Source: Aquicella siphonis (lineage in GTDB: Bacteria; Pseudomonadota; Gammaproteobacteria; DSM-16500). Taken from it: a DNA stretch of 64,000 nt. The notes beneath the pieces were generated by a model. It saw nothing but the letters and a program-made list of their open reading frames with translations. It searched no databases and had not been told where the DNA came from. Numbering within the stretch: position 1 is the stretch's first letter; each line of letters begins with the position of its first letter. A program made the translations under genes and the position numbers. The DNA lies in contig NZ_LR699119.1 in NCBI RefSeq assembly GCF_902459485.1, positions 868,001-932,000 on the forward strand, in the 5' to 3' direction. Of this stretch, positions 33,497 to 42,549 are shown piece by piece.

Positions 33497-34660
33497 ATGC
33501 AGCGTGATGAAAAAGAAAACTGGAGATATGGCGCACTGTGCCAGGAGTTTGGCAGGATGACGGATGATGTTCCGGTTGCCGGACATGCGGATTATAAAAT
33601 GTATGTCAGCTGGCCAAGGCCATTTGTTATTTTCAGTCATGCCTCGCTGGACAGGGAGACTGAAAGTGAAATACAAAAGAATAACTGGAAGGTTCATATC
33701 AGCATCGACCCTGCTGATTTGGGCCGGGCGTGGGACCTTGTGTTTCCGATACTCGCTGCGAACGGTTGTGATTTGTTCAAGGTGACGATTCTTCCTGAAA
33801 CATACAGAGACATGGAAGATTATCCCAGACAAACCGGCAACCGCTATGCCGGCGGGAGCGAGAGCATGTTTGCTGTCAAAATGTCTGCGACAGGCGATAT
33901 TCAGCAAGATGTCCGGGAGCGATTTCCGCGTGAAGAAATTGAAGCAGCCACACGCATAGGTCAGGGGATGCAGATTACGGTCTATCCTGTTCCGGGACAG
34001 GAATCAAAAATTCGCACAGCGTTATATGAAATTGAAAATATACTCAATGCCGAGGGCATACGGCCGGGAGAGATGGATAAAAGCGATTACCCTGTCGGTC
34101 AGTTTTGCTCGATCAGGCATACCGGATTCTCTCACGGGGGTTATACACCTGCCCACCTGGCCGCACACTATAACCCTGACAACGCGGATGAGAGTTTTTA
34201 TCCGGTCGCCGACGGCCGCTTTATTACAGCCTTGATCATGACGATGAAAGGCGAAGATGTCGAGGCGAAAAAACAGATTTTCAAGACGTTGCCTCATACC
34301 ATACAACGGATTGATAATATTCTGATGTTGCAGGACTTGATGAGGATAATCAAACTCCATATGCTTGAGCCAGAGGTCAACAGGCGCGCGGCGAGAAGCT
34401 CTCTCTTTTCTATGCGTGGTGATAGCCTGAAAAAAATCATCAAGTCTGTCAAGGTTAGGGCTCTGGAGCTTGCCGGGCATGAAGCTGCCATATCGACGGT
34501 CCAAAACGAAGCCATGATGGAAATTCTGAGTGTCAAGCAAAATCCCCTGGATCCCAAAATGCCGGCTTCCCTCAGGCAATATCTGCGGATGCAAAAAGAC
34601 GGAGTCATTACCGTCAGAGAGCCTGACCATCCGCGCAGGCCGCACACGCAAAAAAAATGA
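33497..34660 (+). CDS. OspF/SpvC-like phosphothreonine lyase (effector candidate)
   Basis: A 387-residue protein whose residues 60-210 carry the signature of the OspF/SpvC/HopAI1 family, which irreversibly removes phosphate from MAP kinases by beta-elimination. Seen: WKVHISI (Lys65, His67), FKVT (Lys95, general-base position), RIGQGMQITVY (Arg153, Tyr163) and the IRPGE...SD...SIRH segment (Arg207). These correspond to the SpvC catalytic and phosphate-binding residues Lys104, His106, Lys136, Arg148, Tyr158 and Arg213. Known members have about 240 residues; this one has an extra 170-residue C-terminus of unknown role. GAGGG precedes the ATG. No signal peptide. Confidence 0.85.
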   Translation: MQRDEKENWRYGALCQEFGRMTDDVPVAGHADYKMYVSWPRPFVIFSHASLDRETESEIQKNNWKVHISIDPADLGRAWDLVFPILAANGCDLFKVTILPETYRDMEDYPRQTGNRYAGGSESMFAVKMSATGDIQQDVRERFPREEIEAATRIGQGMQITVYPVPGQESKIRTALYEIENILNAEGIRPGEMDKSDYPVGQFCSIRHTGFSHGGYTPAHLAAHYNPDNADESFYPVADGRFITALIMTMKGEDVEAKKQIFKTLPHTIQRIDNILMLQDLMRIIKLHMLEPEVNRRAARSSLFSMRGDSLKKIIKSVKVRALELAGHEAAISTVQNEAMMEILSVKQNPLDPKMPASLRQYLRMQKDGVITVREPDHPRRPHTQKK

Positions 34661-34718
34661 GACCGACAGGCCAAAGTGTCACGAGAGGGAATGGCTGCGA
34701 TCATTATTCACATTAATC

Positions 34719-36113
34719 TTAGTCGGATTTTCTATAATCCAGGCTGTTGCCTTGAAAGAATTCCACGGGCTTGAGCAAAGAGGCATTGGCGCCGGCAAAG
34801 TAACGTCGATTGGATTTTGCAAATTCCGCGATTTCCTCCCGAATCCTGTTCATTACCCTTTCGCCATTATTCGACATAAATTCAATGAATCCAGGGTGAT
34901 CTTTCATATAAGTATTCAGTTTTTCCATTTTGGCGGTTAATACCGCCTCCAGGGTTGCTTTCAATGGAGCTGAGTCAATGGTTTTACTCATGATTTGCAG
35001 GATGACATTTGATGCCGACAGTATTTTTGCCCACAAGTAATACATGTCTTCCTGATTTTCCTTGCTAATCACCGCGCTGTCAGTAAAAAGAGTTTTAGGC
35101 CAGAGTGGCGGAGAATAATGTTCTGGCGCATGGGGTGAATCTATATCTTCTTTTGAAAATCCGAATTGTTCCACTAAATTTTGGCGCAAAGCGGAATACG
35201 TAGGCACGTTTGCTCCTGACATGCTGAAGGTGATGCTGGTGAATGTGCCGTCATTATCAATTTTGGTAATGTTACCCTTTGCATCGATACCGATGTTGTC
35301 AGGTTTCAAATCGGCTTCTTCCACGAACATGCAGGCAAAAAGCAAAGGCAGCAACCCTTTGTAGTTATTTTCTTTCAGCGTTTCGAGTGCTTCAACGGAA
35401 TTCAGATTAGTGAAGCCTTCAATCCTTTTGGAGAGCACAAACAGATTGTCATCTCGGGTGAGATACCGAGTCTTTGGCAGGGTTTCGCCCAGTAAAAATC
35501 TCAACAACTCACCAGTGAATACTTCGATCTGGACAAAGTTGATTTTTTCAGCGGGCTTTTCCTTGGCGTACCATGAAGAAGTCTTGTCCGAACGGGTCTT
35601 GTCAACCACGCTGACCTTTCCGCCAAAGCGGTTTCCTGTGGACGGGAATAGGGTTTGAGATGTTTCAAATGAGAAATTTTGCCAATGCTGCTGCACCGGA
35701 CGGTCAGGGTCTTTGGCCATTCTGATTTTGTATTCAGGCAGCTTGGAGCCGACAGGGATATCAGCCTGGGTTATTTTTTGCCTTGCAAACAAATTGTTTG
35801 ATATAAACAAGTAATCATTATAGTCCGCATCCTGAGGCATATAATCATCCATCAAATCAAGTTTGTTGTGGCCTATGTTTTTTTTTGATTCGCTCTGGGC
35901 CATGAATGTCTCGGGCTGAAGGATAACAATATCCTGAATGGTGTTTGCATGCCCAGGGCAAAGATCATTTAACCGGTTTTTGATGATATCACTGGAAACA
36001 CAAGAAGAAGCGATAACGACATTCACATCAGGAAAAATCGTTTTCTCAATTAATTTCTTTAAATCGTCATTGCTAATCGCACAGTGATCCCAATCAATAA
36101 TGATGGTTTTCAC
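34719..36113 (-). CDS. HAD-like domain plus kinase-like domain protein (effector candidate)
   Basis: A soluble protein of 464 residues from the GTG at 36113 (a TTG at 36128 adds five). The N-terminus KTIIIDWDHCAI resembles a HAD nucleophile strand. Residues 170-300 look like a protein/lipid-kinase core related to HipA and PI-kinase-like effectors: WYAKE (ATP-binding Lys), QIEVFTGELLR helix, LKPDNIGID (catalytic loop) and KIDNDGTF (metal-binding Asp). The remaining C-terminus is helical. Several Legionella effectors have such minimal kinase folds. It is divergent from the YopJ-like gene across a 180-base gap that contains TATAAT-like boxes. Confidence 0.72.
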   Translation of the reverse strand: MKTIIIDWDHCAISNDDLKKLIEKTIFPDVNVVIASSCVSSDIIKNRLNDLCPGHANTIQDIVILQPETFMAQSESKKNIGHNKLDLMDDYMPQDADYNDYLFISNNLFARQKITQADIPVGSKLPEYKIRMAKDPDRPVQQHWQNFSFETSQTLFPSTGNRFGGKVSVVDKTRSDKTSSWYAKEKPAEKINFVQIEVFTGELLRFLLGETLPKTRYLTRDDNLFVLSKRIEGFTNLNSVEALETLKENNYKGLLPLLFACMFVEEADLKPDNIGIDAKGNITKIDNDGTFTSITFSMSGANVPTYSALRQNLVEQFGFSKEDIDSPHAPEHYSPPLWPKTLFTDSAVISKENQEDMYYLWAKILSASNVILQIMSKTIDSAPLKATLEAVLTAKMEKLNTYMKDHPGFIEFMSNNGERVMNRIREEIAEFAKSNRRYFAGANASLLKPVEFFQGNSLDYRKSD

Positions 36114-36294
36114 TTTAAGACTCTGCAAATGATAATTATATGTTAATTATAGCACGGCACGCCGCGCGTGACGTTCCTGGACGGACCATGAGACGGCATG
36201 ATCCGGGCCGCCTTGAATATTCGCCGCCTTAATCTATAATTTTTATATCAATATCTGCCGCAAGATATCCGGATTCCGGTTAGGAGTCATGTAT

Positions 36295-37923
36295 ATGAGA
36301 AGAACGGCAAATCCGCTTTTTCGCAGAAATATTCAGTCTGTGTTAAGCAGTCAGGCGCAAATCCTGCTTGGAGAGCATGCGCTAGTGCTTAAGGAAATAC
36401 AAAAAAAATCGGGTTCGCTTTCACCGGATTATTTCAGTTTTCTCTTCGCCAAGGATTATCTCGCAAATACGCATAAATTTAAGGCCTTGCTTGATTATCT
36501 GAACGAGGCCGCCCGTGAAGACAGAGAAGTCGCAAGTTATTTGCAACAGGCGCTGGCTGCCTCGCTTGCCAAGGTGTTAAATAATCTTAGTCATACCAAT
36601 CCGGAAACCTGCACTGATCTTCTTCTTCATGTTGCCCCGTATTGGGATCCCAGACAAATGGCTAACCTGCTTTCTTCCAATCTGGAGTTTCGCGATGCAG
36701 CCAATCTTGTATTGAAGCGCATGGATGAGGTCCGGCGCGAGCAAATCCTGAATGTCTTGATTCCGCTTTGCATAAAAAAATGTCATCCAGCCCTGCTGAA
36801 TGATTTGCAGTCGGCGCATCCTGAGCTGTTTCATCAAATCTTTGAAGGATTGGATAATGAAAAAAAGGTTATGGGCCGCGTCCTGCTGGATATGAAAAAT
36901 GAGCGCACGCGCGTTTTTATCTCTGGCATGATGCAGCAATTTGTTAACGGATTTGGTCGAATCAATTATGAGGGTGGTTTGCTGGCATGCGCGCAAATTG
37001 CCTCGCGACGAGGAGAGTCTTTTCATCCAACAGTTTTACGCAAGGATAATTTTGAGGAACATGAGAGTGAATTCAGGGGGTTTCTTCAAATTCTCAAAGA
37101 CGGTCCCAGGCCTGCGCGGGAAAAGTTCATTCTGACGGGAACTCACTGGGTGGCGGGAGAGGTCAAAATTGACGAACAGGGTCGTGCTTCTCTCTTTATT
37201 ATTGATTCACTGGGCGCGCTGAACAATAATTCATTCGCCACTGAGACGGTCAAACATTTTGCCGCCTTGTTTCCGGATTCGCCGATTTATTATTCCCTGG
37301 AAAAGCGGCAAAATTCAGGCGCGGGATGTTCTGTCTTTTCTATTGATGACGTTGCGCACTTGTACACCCTGGAACAATATCTGGACCCCAAATACGATGG
37401 CACCGGCTTGTTTGGCTACCTTGAAAGTCATCAAACCGGTGACAGGGTTTCTTATGCGGATCTTGATGATGTCAAAGTCCGTGCATGTTACGTGCCCTTG
37501 TCGTTGAACCGGACCATGCAGTCGTCCCGGTTTTTGGAGGATGCAGATACCAGGACGATACCGGGCGAGGAAACCCGGCCTGTTCGCGACATGACGGAGC
37601 GCTCGCTCAAGGTGAACAAAAAAGGCCAAACCGCTTATGAGAGTGTGCAGAAGAATTTTCGTTCCGATCGTAACATGCGTGCCAGCGACAAGTTGGAGAA
37701 AGCGGCTGTCCGCACAGCGAAATTTCTCATTGAGCACCAGGATCATCTCGACAAGGTTGAAGAAAAAATGAAAGATTTTACTCTCGATTCATTCCGAAAA
37801 CGCATACTTGAGCAAACCGCGGATTCCCGTCTGGCAAGCAGGGATTCGGAAATGAAGACGGCTCCCGATCCTTCATCGTCTGTCGATAGTCGCTCGATTG
37901 ACAATGGTCCTCAGCATCACTGA
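36295..37923 (+). CDS. YopJ-like (C55 family) acetyltransferase/peptidase candidate
   Basis: A 542-residue protein. After about 200 helical residues comes a cysteine-protease-like core matching the YopJ/AvrRxv pattern: THWVAGEVK (catalytic His284), FIIDSLGA (acidic residue Asp304), YSLEKRQNSGAGC (oxyanion Gln339, nucleophile Cys345) and SVFSIDDVAHL. YopJ proteins acetylate host kinases and need inositol hexakisphosphate. The C-terminal 130 residues are basic and disordered-looking. The second ATG at 36295 is chosen because TAGGAG lies eight bases upstream; ATG 36289 is too close. It neighbours the OspF-like gene, another potential kinase-pathway inhibitor. Confidence 0.8.
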   Translation: MRRTANPLFRRNIQSVLSSQAQILLGEHALVLKEIQKKSGSLSPDYFSFLFAKDYLANTHKFKALLDYLNEAAREDREVASYLQQALAASLAKVLNNLSHTNPETCTDLLLHVAPYWDPRQMANLLSSNLEFRDAANLVLKRMDEVRREQILNVLIPLCIKKCHPALLNDLQSAHPELFHQIFEGLDNEKKVMGRVLLDMKNERTRVFISGMMQQFVNGFGRINYEGGLLACAQIASRRGESFHPTVLRKDNFEEHESEFRGFLQILKDGPRPAREKFILTGTHWVAGEVKIDEQGRASLFIIDSLGALNNNSFATETVKHFAALFPDSPIYYSLEKRQNSGAGCSVFSIDDVAHLYTLEQYLDPKYDGTGLFGYLESHQTGDRVSYADLDDVKVRACYVPLSLNRTMQSSRFLEDADTRTIPGEETRPVRDMTERSLKVNKKGQTAYESVQKNFRSDRNMRASDKLEKAAVRTAKFLIEHQDHLDKVEEKMKDFTLDSFRKRILEQTADSRLASRDSEMKTAPDPSSSVDSRSIDNGPQHH

Positions 37924-37979
37924 GCACATATGCCGGTCGGCGTATCCAGTCAATCTGCCTGACTGTATGAAGCCGCCAG

Positions 37980-38015
37980 GGACTCCAAATGTCAGTGCTT
38001 TCCTTTCTGGAGTCC
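37980..38015 (+). terminator. Possible terminator
   Basis: GGACTCCA and TGGAGTCC form a perfect eight-base stem with a 20-base loop, 56 bases after the YopJ-like gene. The long loop and missing T-run make this uncertain. Confidence 0.35.
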
Positions 38016-38085
38016 TTGAGTATAATCATTTTCTTGTCATGCGCCGCACGCAATATGAACCATTTTACTAAGGAAGGGCAAGATT

Positions 38086-39741
38086 ATGCACCCAGGTGTT
38101 TTCATTCGTTTTATTCCACGGATTGTCCCGTTTTTTTTCCTTTTGCTCATCCTGCCCGCATCGGGTGCGCAGACGGTTCCTCTTTCCCTGTTGACTGGCT
38201 GGAATTCCATACAGCAGGCTGATATACGTTCTGATCTGGCTTATCTGACATCTCGCCAGATGGAGGGACGCCTTGCCTTGACTCGCGGCGATGAACGCGC
38301 AATTCAGTGGCTGGCCAATGCTTTCAGACAGTCGGGATTACAGCCGGCCAATGGGAACAGTTATCTGCAGACATTCAATGTGATTGAATATATACCCGAC
38401 CGCAAACAGAGTTTTGTCGCCATGGAGCGCGCCGGCAGGAAGGTAATGTGGAAAAAGCCCGATGTTTATACCGATTTCAACCGTGATATCAACCTGGAAT
38501 CGGGTGTGGTGTTCGCAGGGTATGGCATTACGGCTCCGGAATTGAAATATGATGATTACGCAGGCCTGGATGTCAAAGGCAAGCTGGTCATGGTGTTTGA
38601 GCACGAACCCCAGGAAACCAATCCCGCGTCCATTTTCAACGGTCTGGGCAACACGCCTTATGCGACAACGCGCGTGAAGGCCTTGAACGCACAAAAACAC
38701 GGCGCGATTGGCATTTTGATCGTTCCGGAGCCCAATCGCAAACATCCTTCTAACCAGGAGCGCTATTTGCGTATTGGCGGTTCCGCGTCGCGCAAGCTTC
38801 CGCTGCCATCCATGACGCTTGAAAACGATGAATTGCAAATACCGGTAGCAGTGCTGTCAGACAAGGCGGCCCGGATCATTGCCGGGCCTTTGTCATTATC
38901 CGGCCTTCAGAGCGATATAGACCGTGATCTGGTGCCGCGGTCCCGTGTCATAGCCAATACCAGAATCAGTATGCAAGAACGTGTGAGTTCAAGAAGAATT
39001 GCCGCAACCAGTAATGTGGCGGCTTTGCTGGAAGGAACAGATCCCGTATTGAAATCTGAAACAATCATCGTATCGGCGCACCATGATCATGACGGGCGTT
39101 CAGCGGGTAAAATATGGCATGGGGCGGATGATAATGCCTCGGGAACAGCCGGTGTGCTCGCGCTGGCGCGCGCATTCGCTGTCAATGATGCCGCAAGGAC
39201 GGGCATGAAACCAAAGCGCTCCATCCTGTTTGTGATTTTTGCCGCAGAAGAGCGTGGATTGCTGGGCTCGTATTATATGGCTTCGCATCCATTACGCCCA
39301 CTTGAAACAACGCGAGCCATGATCAATTTTGACATGATAGGCCGGGATGAACAGCCCAGCTCCCAGACCAAGGGCTTGATCGCCATCCCCAAGGATACGC
39401 GCAACCGCCTTAATCTGATAGGTGCGCATTTCAGTCCGGATTATGACAGGATCGTCAGGCAGGAAAACCAGGTTGTCGGACTGGTGATCGACGACCGCTT
39501 TGACAGTGAAAATGCTTTGAATACCTTTTTCCGCAGTGATCAGTTTCCATTCGTGCTGAACGATGTGCCGGCATTCTGGTGGTTTACCGGTTTCCATCCT
39601 GATTATCATCATACTTCCGATACGGCAGATAAGATTGACTATCCCAAGATGCAAAAAATTCTGCGCCTGGCGTATCTGTCGGCGTATCAGTTTGCGAACA
39701 TGTCTAAACCTCCGAAATTTATCAGGCATCCCCATGCCTGA
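38086..39741 (+). CDS. Exported M28-family aminopeptidase with PA domain
   Basis: A 551-residue zinc aminopeptidase with a signal peptide ending near PASGA-QTV. Residues 140-300 contain a protease-associated insert (VFAGYGITAPELKYDDYAG, VMVFEHEPQETNP). The dinuclear zinc site is complete: SAHHDHDG (His), GADDNASG (Asp), EERGLLGS (Glu pair), NFDMIGRD (Asp) and YHHTSDTADK (His). It probably trims peptides in the periplasm or outside the cell. AAGGAAGGG precedes the ATG. Monocistronic and convergent with the DoxDA gene. Confidence 0.93.
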   Translation: MHPGVFIRFIPRIVPFFFLLLILPASGAQTVPLSLLTGWNSIQQADIRSDLAYLTSRQMEGRLALTRGDERAIQWLANAFRQSGLQPANGNSYLQTFNVIEYIPDRKQSFVAMERAGRKVMWKKPDVYTDFNRDINLESGVVFAGYGITAPELKYDDYAGLDVKGKLVMVFEHEPQETNPASIFNGLGNTPYATTRVKALNAQKHGAIGILIVPEPNRKHPSNQERYLRIGGSASRKLPLPSMTLENDELQIPVAVLSDKAARIIAGPLSLSGLQSDIDRDLVPRSRVIANTRISMQERVSSRRIAATSNVAALLEGTDPVLKSETIIVSAHHDHDGRSAGKIWHGADDNASGTAGVLALARAFAVNDAARTGMKPKRSILFVIFAAEERGLLGSYYMASHPLRPLETTRAMINFDMIGRDEQPSSQTKGLIAIPKDTRNRLNLIGAHFSPDYDRIVRQENQVVGLVIDDRFDSENALNTFFRSDQFPFVLNDVPAFWWFTGFHPDYHHTSDTADKIDYPKMQKILRLAYLSAYQFANMSKPPKFIRHPHA

Positions 39742-39808
39742 TTTATTCTGTTTCAAGCATAGCGGTGCGTCATGCGTGCCGCTTCCTGCCTGATGTTGAA
39801 GAGAGTGA

Positions 39809-40873
39809 TCATTCCTGTGAAGGCTGAACCTCTAGGGTGAAGCGTTTTCCGCTGACGGTATAAATTCTGAGTTGATACGGCGAAGAATGCAGTGCGGTGT
39901 TATGTGTCATGGCAGGCAGCACGATTTCAGCTTTTGCGCTGAGTGGGGCGACCAGACCGTAGGGTCCGGTGGTGATGCGGTTGTATGCGTAATAATTCCT
40001 GATATTTTGCGCTGGCAAGGCGCTTAACTCCTTGCCCGTCCAGGTTTCCATATCCGAGCCGTTCAAATCAGCCAGCTCAATCCTGATGATATAAGCCGGC
40101 ATTCCTGGTGTGCCGGCATCCACATATGCATTAAACGAGAGGCTTCCATTTTTTTGTAATCGGACATGATCAATCGCAAGGTGATGCTCGCCTGTGCTGA
40201 CCGGGCCGCTATGGTAAGGCGTGAAAACCGAACCACGTAAATAATTGTATGTCAGCAGAGTAAAGATCATGCTAAAGGTTAAAAATACCAGACTGGCCTG
40301 TTTTAACCGGACCGCGGACAGGGGGCCGCTTGCCAGTGCTATAAACCAGCATTTTCTGGCAAGTGCGGGATGGCGCATGGCAAGAAAGTGGTCTACTGAA
40401 AGCCAGGATCCCCCTGAAAGCGCCAGCGTCAACCCTATGGAAAGATTGGCTGCGGCCATGGTCCATTCGTCCATGCAAGTGGACCCTTGCCAGCCAAATA
40501 ACAGCATGAGGGCGATACTGATCAGCGCGGTCATGAAAGCTGATACACGGGTAAAAAACCCAAAGACCAGGTTTAACCCGCAAATCAGTTCAACCAGGCT
40601 GAACAAGATGATGCTGGTGTATAAGAGTATGAAGTGCTGCAGCATGAAACTGACAAGCTGTTCCAGTCCCAGCATGGCGCCGGGCATGGCGCTTTGAAGT
40701 TTATTGGCCATCCATTGTGAAGAATACGGATCGAGTTTCTCGGGATCGTAGATGAAACGGCGAGATCCACCGCCCCAGAATATCCATCCTTGTACAAAGC
40801 GTATGGATAATATCACGAGACCGATGTGTTTCCAGGTGTGTTCCGCGTTCATTTCGTTAACGGAGTCGTTCAC
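39809..40873 (-). CDS. Fused DoxD-DoxA thiosulfate:quinone oxidoreductase
   Basis: A 354-residue membrane protein combining both subunits of the archaeal (Acidianus) thiosulfate:quinone oxidoreductase. Residues 1-190 are DoxD-like with four to five helices (GWIFWGGGSRRFIYDP, ELICGLNLVFGFFTRVSAF, GWQGSTCMDEWTMAAAN); the C-terminal 150 residues are DoxA-like (AYIIRIELADLNGSDMETW, NYYAYNRITTGPYGLVAPL). The enzyme oxidises thiosulfate to tetrathionate and feeds electrons to the quinone pool. GTG start with AGGGGAAG upstream. It lies 30 bases after the FAD oxidoreductase gene and is probably cotranscribed. With the group 3b hydrogenase it hints at inorganic sulfur use. Confidence 0.87.
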   Translation of the reverse strand: MNDSVNEMNAEHTWKHIGLVILSIRFVQGWIFWGGGSRRFIYDPEKLDPYSSQWMANKLQSAMPGAMLGLEQLVSFMLQHFILLYTSIILFSLVELICGLNLVFGFFTRVSAFMTALISIALMLLFGWQGSTCMDEWTMAAANLSIGLTLALSGGSWLSVDHFLAMRHPALARKCWFIALASGPLSAVRLKQASLVFLTFSMIFTLLTYNYLRGSVFTPYHSGPVSTGEHHLAIDHVRLQKNGSLSFNAYVDAGTPGMPAYIIRIELADLNGSDMETWTGKELSALPAQNIRNYYAYNRITTGPYGLVAPLSAKAEIVLPAMTHNTALHSSPYQLRIYTVSGKRFTLEVQPSQE

Positions 40874-40903
40874 TCGCGCTTCCCCTGCCGGAACAAGGCG
40901 GCA

Positions 40904-42286
40904 TTATCCTTTGGGAGAGATATTCTGGTTTATCCTGAACAGATTGTTGGAATCGTATTTGTTTTTGATGGTGACCAGCCTGCCGTAATTGTCCCTGTAG
41001 GCCGCTTTGACCATGTCCTGTCCTTCATCCATTATCATATTGATATAGGCGCCCCCAGACGAGTAAGGGTGCAAGTCCTGCCAGTATTCTCTGGCCCAGG
41101 CGATGATTTTATCATTGTTGGCGGGATCGGGATCGATGCCCGCGATGACCTGGGCGAAATTCGCATCCCTGAAGCTGAAGGCTGTGCCATTTTTATCGAT
41201 GCGATGCGCCGCGCCGTTAATGGGATAGATATGCATGGTTGAAAGCGGAGTGGGCAGGCGAGTGCCGTGTTTGACGTGCAGTTGAACGGCTTCGCGATTG
41301 ATGTCGTTAAAAAAGTCGGCTTTCCAATACCATTGCAATCCTGACGGCAGCAAGGCGTCGAACAATGTCTGCAAGGCGGGCCAGGGCAGGAGCCCGGTGA
41401 AATCGATCGCGGGTTCTCCAAATTGTTTGCGGATGGACGCAAATCGTTTTTCAGCTTCATCAGCACGTCCGGTATCGCACCACACAATGGCGCACATCTT
41501 TTTGAGATGAAATTGATCCGGGAACGGCGCAACAGGCGGAACTGTCAGAAACGCGAACCAGCCATTAATATCTTCGGGCGCGGACAGAATGTAATCGCGC
41601 CAGATTTCCAGCAGTTCGGCGCCTCTCTCCGCAGGCCAAAGCATGGGCCCGCCATAAACCATGCTGAGCGGATGAAGCTGGAATTCAAATGATGTGACGA
41701 CACCGAAATTGCCGCCCCCGCCGCGCACGGCCCAGAAGAGTTCAGGATGGGTAACAGCGCTTGCCGTGACGAATGAACCGTCAGCGAGGACCATGTCCAC
41801 ACTGACTAGATTGTCTATGGTCAGGCCATGTTTGCGGGTAAGGTATCCAATGCCGCCGCCCAATGTCAAACCGCCTACTCCGGTGGTAGAAATGAATCCG
41901 CTGGGTGTAACAAGACCAAATGCGTGAGTGGCGTGATCGACATCGCCCCAGGTGCAGCCGCCTTGAACGTGTGCCGTGCGATTGACCGGATTCACTTGTA
42001 TGCCTTTCATGCGCCGCAAATCAATCACCAGTCCATCCTCGACCGTGCCCAGTCCGGGGCCGTTATGGCCGCCGCCTCTGATTGCCGTTCTCATGCCGCT
42101 GTCTCTTGCGAAATTGACTGCCGCGATGACATCTGCAGCATCTACACATTGAGCAATGAGCGCGGGCTTTTTATCAATCATGCCATTATAAACCGCGCGT
42201 GCTTTGTCATAATCCTCATCTGCAGGGGTGATCAGACGGCCTCGCAGCAGGGATTGAAATTTTTGAAGTTGTGGCTGATTGCGCAT
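40904..42286 (-). CDS. FAD-linked oxidoreductase, berberine-bridge-enzyme family
   Basis: A 460-residue flavoprotein with the PCMH-type FAD domain: AIRGGGHNGPG (His expected to bind FAD covalently), GVGGLTLGGGIGYL and WAVRGGGGNFGVVTSFEF, and the C-terminal BBE segment YDSNNLFRINQNI. The Cys found in bi-covalent relatives is replaced (TTGVGG), so a single covalent link is predicted. These enzymes oxidise sugars, alcohols or secondary metabolites. The ATG at 42286 is preferred because TCAGGA lies eight bases upstream; the ATG at 42295 overlaps that site. The 264-base gap to the divergent pyruvate dehydrogenase gene holds a GGTTTAAACC palindrome and no gene. Confidence 0.9.
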   Translation of the reverse strand: MRNQPQLQKFQSLLRGRLITPADEDYDKARAVYNGMIDKKPALIAQCVDAADVIAAVNFARDSGMRTAIRGGGHNGPGLGTVEDGLVIDLRRMKGIQVNPVNRTAHVQGGCTWGDVDHATHAFGLVTPSGFISTTGVGGLTLGGGIGYLTRKHGLTIDNLVSVDMVLADGSFVTASAVTHPELFWAVRGGGGNFGVVTSFEFQLHPLSMVYGGPMLWPAERGAELLEIWRDYILSAPEDINGWFAFLTVPPVAPFPDQFHLKKMCAIVWCDTGRADEAEKRFASIRKQFGEPAIDFTGLLPWPALQTLFDALLPSGLQWYWKADFFNDINREAVQLHVKHGTRLPTPLSTMHIYPINGAAHRIDKNGTAFSFRDANFAQVIAGIDPDPANNDKIIAWAREYWQDLHPYSSGGAYINMIMDEGQDMVKAAYRDNYGRLVTIKNKYDSNNLFRINQNISPKG

Positions 42287-42549
42287 GATAATCATCCTGA
42301 TAATTAACGTTGGCCGGACTGCTGGTTGAGATCTGGTTTAAACCGGTTGTGTATAAGAATCACGTTACCTTAAAATTTCCGGTGTAACAAGCGAGGTCAT
42401 TATTAATCATTTACTTGGGTAGAAGGTAAAGAGGTAAAGATGGAGCGGGATTCAGGCGATGCGGCGCATGACAGACTTGCTTATGCAAACTGTCTGCGAG
42501 TACTCTAAATTAAGAAGGAACGATATTAGTCTTCAGGAAGGAGCAGGCA

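Noticed and set aside
34022-34651. 209-codon minus-strand frame antisense to the OspF-like gene
   Set aside because: The plus strand has the ribosome site and the catalytic motif series; the antisense frame has none.
42459-42549. N-terminal extension of the PoxB-type gene
   Set aside because: PoxB homologues begin at the TVAxxLxxTLExxGVK region, and AAGGAGCAGGCA precedes the ATG at 42550.
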